In this document: one piece after another, positions 1 to 7,014 of the stretch | Layout of the letters: each line of letters starts with the position of its first letter | Numbering within the stretch: the first letter of the stretch is position 1 | NCBI GenBank assembly: GCA_018385415.1 | Contig: JAHAZA010000055.1 | Span: forward strand, 1-8,623 | Reading direction: 5' to 3' | Origin: Treponema sp. | GTDB lineage: Bacteria; Spirochaetota; Spirochaetia; Treponematales; Treponemataceae | DNA length: 8,623 bases | The notes under the pieces: model-generated | The model's database searches: none | Told to the model about the DNA's origin: nothing | Seen by the model: the letters and a program-made list of their open reading frames with translations, nothing else | Position numbers and translations under genes: made by a program

Positions 1-87
1 GACGAACTTCTAAAACGGGAACGCAGCAAGAGCGCAGAATGGGATGGAAGAGTTGAAGGAAAGCTTCCGGATTACGATAAGCTATAA
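1..87 (+). CDS. C-terminal end of an unidentified protein (5' truncated by the window edge)
   Basis: Frame 1 is open from the first base to a TAA at 85-87 and reads 28 residues, ending in LPDYDKL. The composition is hydrophilic and strongly charged (DELLKRERSKSAEWDGR), as expected for the tail of a soluble protein, and this stretch is richer in G and C than the gap after it. It converges on the ABC-F gene that ends at 247. I do not recognise the family from so short a tail. The other frames give no better reading, but 28 codons is little evidence and the call is an inference from amino-acid character. Confidence 0.45.
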   Translation, partial: DELLKRERSKSAEWDGRVEGKLPDYDKL

Positions 88-127
88 ATTTTCAGTTGAT
101 TTTGTAATACATCACGAATATACAATA

Positions 128-263
128 GGGAACTTCGCGTGTTTACCTGCGATTATAATTCACCCGCCGTTATATTTGCCTTACAACCCCAGGAGAGTTT
201 GCCACGCAAACTCGAAGCGGCGGGAACTTCGCCTGTTTACCTGCGATTATAATTCACCCGCCG
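128..263. repeat. 42-base direct repeat, two copies at a 94-base period
   Basis: Bases 128-169 and 222-263 are identical at 41 of 42 positions; the only difference is G at 139 against C at 233. Both begin GGGAACTTCG and end CACCCGCCG. The right-hand copy covers the last five sense codons and the TAA of the ABC-F gene (minus strand) plus 25 bases of its 3' trailer. The left-hand copy lies fully in the gap. The 52 bases between the copies (170-221) hold a perfect hairpin. This could be a local duplication of the gene's 3' end or two members of a dispersed intergenic repeat; the window alone cannot separate these. Confidence 0.85.
195..213. other. Perfect 8-bp hairpin between convergent genes
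   Basis: GAGTTTGC (195-202) and GCAAACTC (206-213) are exact reverse complements around a 3-base loop. It lies between the end of the plus-strand partial gene and the end of the minus-strand ABC-F gene, so it would sit in the 3' untranslated part of either transcript. No T-run follows on either strand, so it is not a canonical intrinsic terminator. It could be an RNA 3'-end stabiliser or a repeat-element stem. Confidence 0.6.
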
Positions 264-2253
264 CAAGTTCCCAAGCCGCATTAAGTTCATCAAGTTTTGC
301 TTCAAGACTGGTAATCTCTGCCTGCACTGCTTTGGCTTTTTCGCCGTTGGAATAAACTGCAGGGTCAGACATTTTATTCTGAAGGTCTGAAAGATCTCCT
401 TCAACTTTTGCAATTTCATCTTCAAGTCTAGCCACTTCTTTTTCTTTTTTTCGGCGTTCAGCTTCAAGCTTTTTCTGCTCTTCCCAGTTAAGGGCGCCGG
501 CAGATTTTTCACTCTGGTTTGATGAATTTTGGGCACTTGATGGAGATGCTTGTCCTGCATTGATTTTTGCAGCGGCTTTATTTACAGCATTTGGATTTGA
601 ATGAACAGTTCCTGCATCATAGTTTCCTACGATGCCTGCTTCTTCGTCTGCAAGGCGCTGCATGTAATATTCGTAATCACCTTTAAAGTTTCTGAATTTC
701 CCTGGAGTTAATTCAAGAACACGTGTTGCAAGATCCTGAATAAAGCCACGGTCATGGCTTACAAAAATTACAGTTCCACCGAAATCCTTTAATGCACTTA
801 AAAGAACATCCTTAGAATGCATATCAAGGTGGTTTGTAGGTTCATCAAGAATCAGAAGATTAACAGGACGAAGCAGAAGCTGTAAAAGTGCAACACGAGT
901 TTTTTCACCACCTGAAAGAACATTGAGAGATTTATTAACATCGTCTCCTCTAAAAAGGAATGCTCCAAGCATATCACGAACTTTAGGAATAAGTTCAAGT
1001 GGAGCAATACTTTCAATATGTTCAAGAACACTTGCTGTACCCGAAATTGTTTCAGCATTATCCTGAGAAAAGTAACCAATAGAAACGCCAGCACCTGTCT
1101 CAATATTACCGGTAAAGTCTTTATCTACACCAGCAACAATTCGAAGCAATGTTGATTTACCTGCACCATTGTGACCTGCAACTACAAGCCGCTCACCTTT
1201 TTCGAGTAAAAGCTCAAGGTTATCAAGAACATTAAATGAACCGTCATAAGATTTTGTAATTTCACTCATGCGCAGAACAATATTTCCGCTGTGAGGAGCT
1301 GGCGGGAATGAAAAATGAATTTTCTTTAAGCTTTCAGGAATTTCAATTTTGTTCGCTAAAAGTTTATCCAGCATTTTCTGGCGTTCCTGGGCCTGAGCGG
1401 CTTTTGTAGCTTTGTAACCGAAGCGGTTGATAAAATCCTCAAGGTGATGAATTTCTGCCTGCTGCTTTTCGTATTCAGCCATCAATGTCTGAAGTTCTAC
1501 TTCGCGAACTTTTTCGTAATGAGAAAAGTTTCCGGGATATGATTTTAAATCCCCGCCAAAAAGTTCATAGACCTCATTGATTGTAACATCAAGAAAATAG
1601 CGGTCATGACTTACAAGCAAAAATCCGCCTTTAAAATTTTTAAGGAAAACTTCAAGCCAGTTACGGGCTTCGATGTCGAGATAGTTTGTAGGTTCGTCAA
1701 GAAGAAGAATGTCAGGATTCTGCATAAGAGCCTTGGCAAGAGCAATACGCATCTGCCATCCACCTGAGAACTGTTCTGTATTTTTTGTAAAATCTTCACG
1801 GGTAAATCCAAGACCTAAAAGAACGCTTTCTGCCTGAGCCTGTCTTCTATACCAGAGAGAATCTTCAAGCTTTGCAAGAAGCTCTGCATGACGAGCAACA
1901 AGATAATCTGTGTTGTCAGGATTTGACTTTAACTGTTCACCAATCTGTTCAGCTTCTCTTTGAATTTCATAACCAAATTCGAATGCCTTGTCGGCTTCTT
2001 CAAGGAGAGTTGAGCCGTGATGAGTAAGGCCTGACTGAGGAAGATATGCAATGCGGGTATCTTTCTGACAGATTCTTTCTCCGGAATCAGGTTCTGTAAG
2101 TCCTGCCATGATTTTGATTAATGTAGACTTTCCTGCTCCATTAGCACCTGTAAGAGCAACCTTAGAACCTGTTGCAAGATTTACTGAAACGTTTTTTAAA
2201 ATATCTCTATCGCCAAAAGCAAGAGATACTTTTGAGAATTGAACAAAAGCCAT
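247..2253 (-). CDS. ABC-F family ATPase (ribosome-associated translation factor)
   Basis: This 668-residue protein has two ABC ATPase domains and no membrane segments, the hallmark of ABC-F proteins, which act at the ribosomal E site rather than as transporters. Domain 1 has Walker A GANGAGKS (36-43), signature FSGGWQ (162-167), Walker B LLLDEPTNYLD (183-193) and switch His 216. Domain 2 has GHNGAGKS (360-367), LSGGE (446-450), LLILDEPTNHLD (466-477) and His 500. The interdomain linker near 250-320 includes FINRFGYKATKAAQAQ, typical of the YheS-like group. A Ser/Asn-rich spacer (about 550-588) leads to a charged C-terminal coiled coil (about 590-660). The ATG at 2253 starts right at the conserved first strand; the ribosome-binding site is weak (AAAGTGA). 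A strong terminator lies just upstream. A general translation-rescue role is likelier than antibiotic resistance, but the subfamily cannot be fixed by eye. Confidence 0.95.
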   Translation of the reverse strand: MAFVQFSKVSLAFGDRDILKNVSVNLATGSKVALTGANGAGKSTLIKIMAGLTEPDSGERICQKDTRIAYLPQSGLTHHGSTLLEEADKAFEFGYEIQREAEQIGEQLKSNPDNTDYLVARHAELLAKLEDSLWYRRQAQAESVLLGLGFTREDFTKNTEQFSGGWQMRIALAKALMQNPDILLLDEPTNYLDIEARNWLEVFLKNFKGGFLLVSHDRYFLDVTINEVYELFGGDLKSYPGNFSHYEKVREVELQTLMAEYEKQQAEIHHLEDFINRFGYKATKAAQAQERQKMLDKLLANKIEIPESLKKIHFSFPPAPHSGNIVLRMSEITKSYDGSFNVLDNLELLLEKGERLVVAGHNGAGKSTLLRIVAGVDKDFTGNIETGAGVSIGYFSQDNAETISGTASVLEHIESIAPLELIPKVRDMLGAFLFRGDDVNKSLNVLSGGEKTRVALLQLLLRPVNLLILDEPTNHLDMHSKDVLLSALKDFGGTVIFVSHDRGFIQDLATRVLELTPGKFRNFKGDYEYYMQRLADEEAGIVGNYDAGTVHSNPNAVNKAAAKINAGQASPSSAQNSSNQSEKSAGALNWEEQKKLEAERRKKEKEVARLEDEIAKVEGDLSDLQNKMSDPAVYSNGEKAKAVQAEITSLEAKLDELNAAWELAAGEL

Positions 2254-2267
2254 AATAAATTCACTTT

Positions 2268-2300
2268 AAAAAAAAAATAGCTGCCTCAATACTGAGGCAG
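2268..2300 (-). terminator. Intrinsic terminator of the lipoprotein gene
   Basis: On the minus strand CTGCCTCA and TGAGGCAG form a perfect 8-bp GC-rich stem with a 4-base loop (2281-2300). CTA and then ten Ts (2277-2268) follow directly. It begins 13 bases after the lipoprotein stop codon. Stem strength and U-tract make this a textbook Rho-independent terminator. It ends only 14 bases before the ABC-F ATG. Confidence 0.93.
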
Positions 2301-2313
2301 TTATGAAAATTAA

Positions 2314-3633
2314 TTATTTATCAAAGAACATTACAGTTGGGTTACCTGCACGGCTAATTACAACATTATCTTTGATAGAATAGAAATCAATATTTTCGAG
2401 ATTCAAGCCTTCGTTTGAAAGCTTGTAAAGGAAGTTAATTTCATCAGAGCATCCATCAAACTTGAATGTTAAAACTCCGTCATAACGACCTGCAAAATCT
2501 TTTGAAAGAAGATACTTAACATTTACAGTTCCACGGCCCTTTGCACTTGAAGGAATTACATCAGGAACAAGAAGAGTAAATCCGTTCCATGAGAAGGTTT
2601 TACCGCTGTTAATTACAAGCTGACCATAGTTCTGGCTGTTGAAAGATGTAACTTTGTAAAGCTCATTGAGCATTTCATTTCTGCGTTTTTTTTCGTCTTC
2701 AATAATCTTTGTAAGATCAACATCTTCTGCGAGAGTAACAAATGTGTAAGCTTCCTGACTGCCATCGCGGGCTGTGTAGTTAACAACAATTGTATCTTTG
2801 TTTCTAACCATCAGCTGGAATGGAGTTCCTGTAAACTGATAAGTATTATCACGGATTTTTTCAGCACCGGCATATTTTGCGCTGTGATACTTTTCAGGAA
2901 TGTTTACCTGAATCTTTCCTGAAGTAATACCAGTATCAAATCCATAGTTCAACTTAATTGTTTCAAGATCAATCTGATTGTCAGCAAGCAGGCGTGTATA
3001 AGCTTCAGGATACCATTTTGCATTCAAAACCTGCTGAAGAATTGTATCTTCATTTGCAACAATAATTTCATCTTCTGCACTATCACCAACTACAGCACCT
3101 GTTTCATCAATTTCAAAAAGTGTAAGGTTGTAAGAGAAACACCAGCCTTTACTACCACCATCAGTCATTACATAAAGCCAGTCACCAGGAAGCTTTTCGT
3201 TCTTGCCGACCATTACATCCTGACCTTCACCTTTAAAAAGAATTTTAACAACTTCATCTTTATGGAGACGATAAACCTGCTTAGAAGTGTTAACAGGTTC
3301 CTCACGAACAGGAAGGCCGTCTACTTTCATTTTTCCATACTGGTGAGCATATTCGCTGTAATGATTAAATGCCTTCATTGCCTTCTTTTTTGAAGAAGGT
3401 GTTGTAACCTGCCATAAAGGAACTTCGAAGCGTTCCTTCTGACCTGGAATACCAACAATATAAACCTGGCTGATATTTGATTTAAAATATACTTTTACGA
3501 TTGTTCCATCCTGAATATTGTACTCTGGAATATTCCACAAAACAGCAGAATAACCTAAGGGATGAGCACATGAAGTTAATGCCATAACAAAGGCTAGCGA
3601 TACGATCAAAAGAAATGATTTAATACTTTTCAT
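2314..3633 (-). CDS. Lipoprotein with an SH3-like domain
   Basis: The 439-residue product begins MKSIKSF, followed by a hydrophobic stretch and the lipobox LTSC with the modifiable Cys at 22, so it should be exported, lipidated and anchored in a membrane. Residues about 100-174 look like a bacterial SH3 (SH3b) domain: GLPVREEP opening, a KDEVVKIL strand, and the GDWLYVMTDGGSKGWCFSYNL segment. Such domains often bind peptidoglycan or protein partners. The 250-residue C-terminal part looks beta-rich, with a basic helix near residues 312-330 (KIIEDEKKRRNEML), and I do not recognise it. The gene is monocistronic in appearance, with its own terminator, and is divergent from pepF. The ATG at 3633 fits the signal peptide; the ribosome-binding site is weak (TTAAAAGC). 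Its role is unknown; an envelope function is inferred from the lipobox and SH3 domain. Confidence 0.9.
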   Translation of the reverse strand: MKSIKSFLLIVSLAFVMALTSCAHPLGYSAVLWNIPEYNIQDGTIVKVYFKSNISQVYIVGIPGQKERFEVPLWQVTTPSSKKKAMKAFNHYSEYAHQYGKMKVDGLPVREEPVNTSKQVYRLHKDEVVKILFKGEGQDVMVGKNEKLPGDWLYVMTDGGSKGWCFSYNLTLFEIDETGAVVGDSAEDEIIVANEDTILQQVLNAKWYPEAYTRLLADNQIDLETIKLNYGFDTGITSGKIQVNIPEKYHSAKYAGAEKIRDNTYQFTGTPFQLMVRNKDTIVVNYTARDGSQEAYTFVTLAEDVDLTKIIEDEKKRRNEMLNELYKVTSFNSQNYGQLVINSGKTFSWNGFTLLVPDVIPSSAKGRGTVNVKYLLSKDFAGRYDGVLTFKFDGCSDEINFLYKLSNEGLNLENIDFYSIKDNVVISRAGNPTVMFFDK

Positions 3634-3658
3634 AGCTTTTAATGTATCAAATTTATTT

Positions 3659-3688
3659 TATATAGTAAATAATTGAAAAAATTTTGAA
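3659..3688 (-). promoter_or_regulatory. Possible promoter for the lipoprotein gene
   Basis: On the minus strand TTCAAA (3688-3683) and TATATA (3664-3659) are separated by 18 bases and would start transcription about 20 bases before the ATG at 3633. A second candidate -10, TATAAT, lies at 3693-3688 but lacks a well-spaced -35. The whole 126-base divergent gap is very AT-rich, so chance matches are likely and this call is weak. Confidence 0.35.
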
Positions 3689-3722
3689 TTATAAAAGGAA
3701 TATACACAAAACACACAAGTAT

Positions 3723-3751
3723 TTAACATTCCCCTTAAAATTTACTATAAT
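3723..3751 (+). promoter_or_regulatory. Sigma-70-type promoter of pepF, predicting a leaderless mRNA
   Basis: TTAACA (3723-3728, five of six to consensus) is followed by exactly 17 bases and then a perfect TATAAT (3746-3751). The ATG of pepF begins at 3760, only eight bases after the -10 box. With the usual -10 to start distance, transcription would begin at 3758-3760, at or just before the initiation codon. No Shine-Dalgarno-like sequence precedes the ATG. Confidence 0.8.
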
Positions 3752-3759
3752 AAACCATT

Positions 3760-5559
3760 ATGAGTAACACAAACAAAGTACCAGAAAGAAAAGACGTTCC
3801 AGCATCAGACAAATGGGATTTAACTTCACTTTTTAAAACAGACGAGGAATGGGAAAAAGCTCTTGCCTCAATTGAACCGATGGCAGCTGAGCTTATTCAG
3901 TATAAAAATAAACTTGGGGAATCTAAAGAAACCCTGCTTGAAGCACTTACAAAATATGCAAAGCTGTGGCAGACAGCAGAAATCGTAGAAAACTACGCAA
4001 GCCTCCAACACAATGCTGACGAAGGAGACCAGGAAGCTGTAAACAAAGAAGGCCGCGCTCAGATGGCAGTAGTAAAAGCCTCTTCTGAATTAAGTTTCTT
4101 CGATTCAGAAATCACAGCAATGGATGATGGAAAATTAAATGCCTGGATTGAAGATCCAGAATTCAAAGATTACAAAATCTACATCCAGAAGCTTCTCCAC
4201 TTAAAGCCATACATTCTTTCAGAAAAAGAAGAGCGCATTTTAGCCCTTCAAGCTGAAAGCTCTGAGACTGCTTACAAAACATTCAGCATTCTTGAAAACC
4301 TTGAACTTGATTTTGGAACAATTGATGTAAACGGAAAAGCAGTTCCTCTTACACAAAGTTCATGGAGCCAGTTCCTTAAAAATCCTGACCGCAATGTAAG
4401 AAAAGCCGCTTACGAAAGATTTTACGGAGTTTTTGAAAAACACGAAAACACTTTGGCAAGCCTTTATGCAGGCAGCGTAAACCAGGACATTTTTGAAACC
4501 CGTGCACGAGGATACAATTCTTCACTTGAACACGCACTTTATTCAAACAAAGTTCCTGTAGAAGTTTACAGAAATCTTATTGATACAGTTCACAAAAACT
4601 TTGACACACTTCACCGCTACTACAGAATCTTTAAAAAAGCATTGGGAACAGAAGATCTCCGTCACTACGATGTTTACATGCCATTTACAAAAGACATCGA
4701 AACACACACATCATACGACGAAGCAGTAGAAATCTGCCGCAAAGCTTTAGCTCCACTTGGAAAGGAATACACAGACACATTGTGCGACGGCCTTTTAAAC
4801 GGATGGGTTGACCGCTACGAAAACAAAGGAAAAAGAAGCGGAGCCTTCTCAAGCGGATGCTTTACAGGTTACCCATACATTCTTTTAAACTACAAAGAAG
4901 ACGTTATCCGTGATGTATTTACAATGGCCCACGAAGGCGGACACTCAATGCACTCATGGTACTCAAGTCGTAACAATCCGTTCATGTGCTACAACTACAC
5001 AATCTTCGAAGCAGAAGTTGCATCAACCTTCAACGAAGAACTTGTTTACCAGTATCTTTTAAAGAACGCAAAAACTGATGAAGAAAAGAAATATTATCTT
5101 TCAATGAGAGCAGGAGACATTCTTGCTACTCTTCATCGTCAGACAATGTTTGCAGAATTTGAACTTAAAGCACACGAATTGGTTGAAAGCGGAACTCCAT
5201 TAAGCGCAGAAGTATTACGGGGAATTTATCGAGAGCTTCTTGAACAGTACTTTGGAGATGCAATGACATTCGAAAGCAACTCTGATATGGAAGGCTTAAG
5301 AATTCCACACTTCTACTCAGCTTTCTATGTTTACAAATACGCTACAGGAATTTCGGCTGCAATGGCACTGGCTGACCGGGTAACAAATGGTGGCGAAGCT
5401 GAACGAGAAGATTACTTTAAGTTCCTTAAATCTGGCGGTTCACGTTATCCAATTGAAGCATTGAAGATTGCAGGCGTTGATATGTCAAAGGCTGACCCGA
5501 TCCAGAAGGCTTTGGACAGATTCAAGGATATCGTTGATGAGCTTGAAAAACTTGTATGA
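3760..5559 (+). CDS. pepF: Oligoendopeptidase F, M3 family zinc metallopeptidase
   Basis: This 599-residue protein is the usual size for PepF-type M3 peptidases, cytoplasmic enzymes that cut short oligopeptides. The zinc site is intact: HEGGH at 391-395 (two His ligands, catalytic Glu 392) and the third ligand Glu 419 in FEAEVASTFNEE. The C-terminal substrate-binding segment IPHFYSAFYVYKYATG (515-530) is also present, as is the N-terminal KWDLTSLF start typical of the family. There is no signal peptide. The start at 3760 is forced, because a TAA (3751-3753) lies just upstream in frame and the next internal Met is residue 41. No Shine-Dalgarno sequence precedes it; see the overlapping promoter. 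Codons ending in C (AAC, TAC, TTC, CAC) are frequent, which may reflect good expression. No convincing terminator follows, only a T-run near 5569-5576. Confidence 0.95.
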   Translation: MSNTNKVPERKDVPASDKWDLTSLFKTDEEWEKALASIEPMAAELIQYKNKLGESKETLLEALTKYAKLWQTAEIVENYASLQHNADEGDQEAVNKEGRAQMAVVKASSELSFFDSEITAMDDGKLNAWIEDPEFKDYKIYIQKLLHLKPYILSEKEERILALQAESSETAYKTFSILENLELDFGTIDVNGKAVPLTQSSWSQFLKNPDRNVRKAAYERFYGVFEKHENTLASLYAGSVNQDIFETRARGYNSSLEHALYSNKVPVEVYRNLIDTVHKNFDTLHRYYRIFKKALGTEDLRHYDVYMPFTKDIETHTSYDEAVEICRKALAPLGKEYTDTLCDGLLNGWVDRYENKGKRSGAFSSGCFTGYPYILLNYKEDVIRDVFTMAHEGGHSMHSWYSSRNNPFMCYNYTIFEAEVASTFNEELVYQYLLKNAKTDEEKKYYLSMRAGDILATLHRQTMFAEFELKAHELVESGTPLSAEVLRGIYRELLEQYFGDAMTFESNSDMEGLRIPHFYSAFYVYKYATGISAAMALADRVTNGGEAEREDYFKFLKSGGSRYPIEALKIAGVDMSKADPIQKALDRFKDIVDELEKLV

Positions 5560-5582
5560 CAATCACAATTTTTTTATATTCA

Positions 5583-5640
5583 ACTAATGTATGGAAGGAA
5601 TTTTTTAGTAAAGAATTTCTAAATTCCTGCCGACATTAGT
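5583..5640. repeat. Two-tier inverted repeat between pepF and the adenosine deaminase gene
   Basis: ACTAATGT (5583-5590) is the exact reverse complement of ACATTAGT (5633-5640). Inside it GGAATTT (5597-5603) pairs exactly with AAATTCC (5621-5627). The tiers are separated by internal loops of 6 and 5 bases, and the terminal loop is 17 bases. No T-run follows, so it is not an ordinary terminator. It could be a structured leader of the deaminase mRNA, a 3' element of the pepF mRNA, or a small dispersed palindromic element. Confidence 0.6.
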
Positions 5641-5642
5641 AG

Positions 5643-5714
5643 ATGAGAATACTTTTAAATCAAAAAGTTAACTTCGTTGAAGTGAAAGTCCAGCGGAGGG
5701 AGAGGAAATTTTAG
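5643..5714 (+). CDS. Possible 23-codon small ORF just upstream of the deaminase gene
   Basis: ATG at 5643 opens 23 codons ending with TAG at 5712-5714, five bases before the deaminase ATG. The peptide starts MRILLNQ and ends in a basic run QRRERKF. There is no good ribosome-binding site before it. Its close spacing would allow translational coupling to the deaminase gene. A chance ORF is equally possible at this length; I do not recognise the peptide. Confidence 0.2.
   Translation: MRILLNQKVNFVEVKVQRRERKF
5702..5706 (+). promoter_or_regulatory. Widely spaced ribosome-binding site of the deaminase gene
   Basis: The purine-rich stretch 5695-5708 contains GGAGG and then GAGGA. The nearer GAGGA ends 13 bases before the ATG at 5720, longer than the usual 5-9. 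The start is still well supported by protein homology, since KAELHIHIE normally lies 10-20 residues from the N terminus and no other start codon lies between 5681 and 5720. Confidence 0.5.
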
Positions 5715-5719
5715 AAACA

Positions 5720-6763
5720 ATGAACAAATCTGACTTTTTTACATTACTAAAAAAAGTTCCAAAAGCTGAACTCCACATTCACATTGAGGCTGTAATTACA
5801 CTTGCTTCTGTGAAAAAACTGTATAAAAAACGTTTTGGCAAAACCATGACAAAACAGGAAGCTAGTGAGCTTTTCTCTTATGAAGATTTGTCTGGATTTA
5901 TTGCTGCTTTTCTTAAAGTACAGGATTTGTTCACAGAAGTTAAGGATTTTGATTTAGTATTCGAGGATTTTGCAAAATACCTTGAAGATAATAATGTTAA
6001 GTATTGTGAAGCATTCTTTGCTCCAAGCGCATTCATCAAAAAAGGGTTTGATTATAAAGAAATGGTAGAAAACTTCTCTGCCAATATCAAGAAAATTAAA
6101 AAAGAAAAAGATATTACAATCAAGCTTCTTGCTGACGTTTCAAGAACCTTTGGACTTGAAAATGCACAAGCTAACTATGACCTTGTAAAAAAAGTTCCTT
6201 GCGACGAAATCATTGGAATTGGACTTGGTGGAAATGAAGTAAAAGGTCCATGTAATCTCTTTGGTCCAGTATTTGTTCAGGCCCACAATGACGGCTTACA
6301 TGCAGTAGCACATGCTGGTGAAGATGTAGGACCTGAAAGCGTATGGGATGCAATTAAAGTATTAAACTCAGAAAGAATCGGTCACGGTATTACAACAATT
6401 CAGGATCCTGAACTGGTTAAATACGTTGCTGAAAATAAAATTCCTCTTGAAGTATGCCCTACTTCAAATGTATTTACAAAACACTATGTTAAGTCGATGG
6501 AAGAACATCCTGTAAGAAAGCTTTACGATGCAGGCATTCTTGTAACAATCGGCTCAGACGATCCAGTGTTCTTTAAGACAACAGTAAATGAAGAATATTA
6601 CAACCTTTACAGCAAATTGAATTTTACAATTTCAGAAATTGAAGATTTAATCTGCAACAGCTTCAAAGCCAGCTTCCTTCCAGCCAAAAAGAAAGAAGCT
6701 TTTGTTAAAGATGTAAAGAAAGCTTTTACAGAATATAAGGCAGCTCAGCCTGAGTTGTTTTAA
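5720..6763 (+). CDS. add: Adenosine deaminase (purine salvage)
   Basis: The 347-residue product matches the adenosine/adenine deaminase family, cytoplasmic zinc hydrolases that convert adenosine to inosine. All expected metal and catalytic residues are visible: HIH (His 19 and 21), HAGE (His 198, Glu 201), RIGHG (His 222) and SDDP (Asp 280 and 281). The substrate loop GIGLGGNE lies at 166-173, and CPTSN at 246-250. One departure is EAV after the HxH motif, where family members usually have (D/E)G, so a normally conserved glycine is alanine at residue 24. The length is normal for the family. Related aminofutalosine and adenine deaminases share the fold, so exact substrate is less certain than family. 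The gene overlaps the convergent DUF2442 gene by four bases, leaving no room for its own terminator at the stop codon. Confidence 0.9.
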   Translation: MNKSDFFTLLKKVPKAELHIHIEAVITLASVKKLYKKRFGKTMTKQEASELFSYEDLSGFIAAFLKVQDLFTEVKDFDLVFEDFAKYLEDNNVKYCEAFFAPSAFIKKGFDYKEMVENFSANIKKIKKEKDITIKLLADVSRTFGLENAQANYDLVKKVPCDEIIGIGLGGNEVKGPCNLFGPVFVQAHNDGLHAVAHAGEDVGPESVWDAIKVLNSERIGHGITTIQDPELVKYVAENKIPLEVCPTSNVFTKHYVKSMEEHPVRKLYDAGILVTIGSDDPVFFKTTVNEEYYNLYSKLNFTISEIEDLICNSFKASFLPAKKKEAFVKDVKKAFTEYKAAQPELF

Positions 6764-7011
6764 TTAATTTCTACACCATACTGATAGATCGAATCACTTG
6801 ATAAATCAATCCTATCATTCCAGTAAATACAGGTTCTACTTTTATCAAGTGAATAGTCTTTCCATAAACCTGTTAATGTTTCTAATGGCTTAAAATCTGG
6901 AATCTGCTTTATATCTTCGTAAACATCGTAAAGAACATGTTTACCATCATCGAAAATAACATCTAACTTAAAATCATTTCTATCTTTAACAGATTTAATT
7001 TTTGGAAACAA
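6760..7011 (-). CDS. DUF2442 domain protein
   Basis: This 83-residue protein matches the DUF2442 pattern: an N-terminal strand pair (KLDVIFDDGKHVLYDV), a middle segment IPDFKPLE, and the C-terminal WNDRIDLSSDSIYQYG motif. Its length is normal. The start is TTG at 7011-7009, three bases after the TAA of the upstream DUF4160 gene and in the same frame; no ATG precedes MFPK-type residues. GGAG (7022-7019), inside the end of the upstream gene, is six bases before the TTG, so translation is probably coupled. DUF2442 and DUF4160 genes are commonly neighbours, and such pairs are sometimes suspected of toxin-antitoxin-like behaviour, but the function is not established and I do not assign one. Its stop codon overlaps that of the convergent deaminase gene. 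Confidence 0.85.
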   Translation of the reverse strand: MFPKIKSVKDRNDFKLDVIFDDGKHVLYDVYEDIKQIPDFKPLETLTGLWKDYSLDKSRTCIYWNDRIDLSSDSIYQYGVEIN

Positions 7012-7014
7012 TGT

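Noticed and set aside
44..355. Plus-strand 103-codon open frame across the left gap
   Set aside because: It spans the direct repeat and runs antisense into the ABC-F 3' end; the two repeat copies are read in different frames, and the product has no family character.
237..560. Second minus-strand frame inside the ABC-F gene, and similar internal frames at 852-1103 and 1611-1811
   Set aside because: They are alternate-frame readings of a well-supported ABC-F coding sequence, with lysine- or leucine-rich low-information products.
247..2253. ABC-F protein as an antibiotic resistance determinant
   Set aside because: The linker resembles the YheS-like housekeeping group and nothing mobile lies nearby; resistance cannot be claimed from sequence by eye.
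5560..5580. Intrinsic terminator at the T-run just after pepF
   Set aside because: Only a 4-bp TTGT/ACAA stem precedes the seven Ts, too weak to call.
5560..5719. Purine riboswitch ahead of the adenosine deaminase gene
   Set aside because: The gap lacks the conserved purine-aptamer core and three-way junction; the inverted repeat here is a simple two-tier stem.
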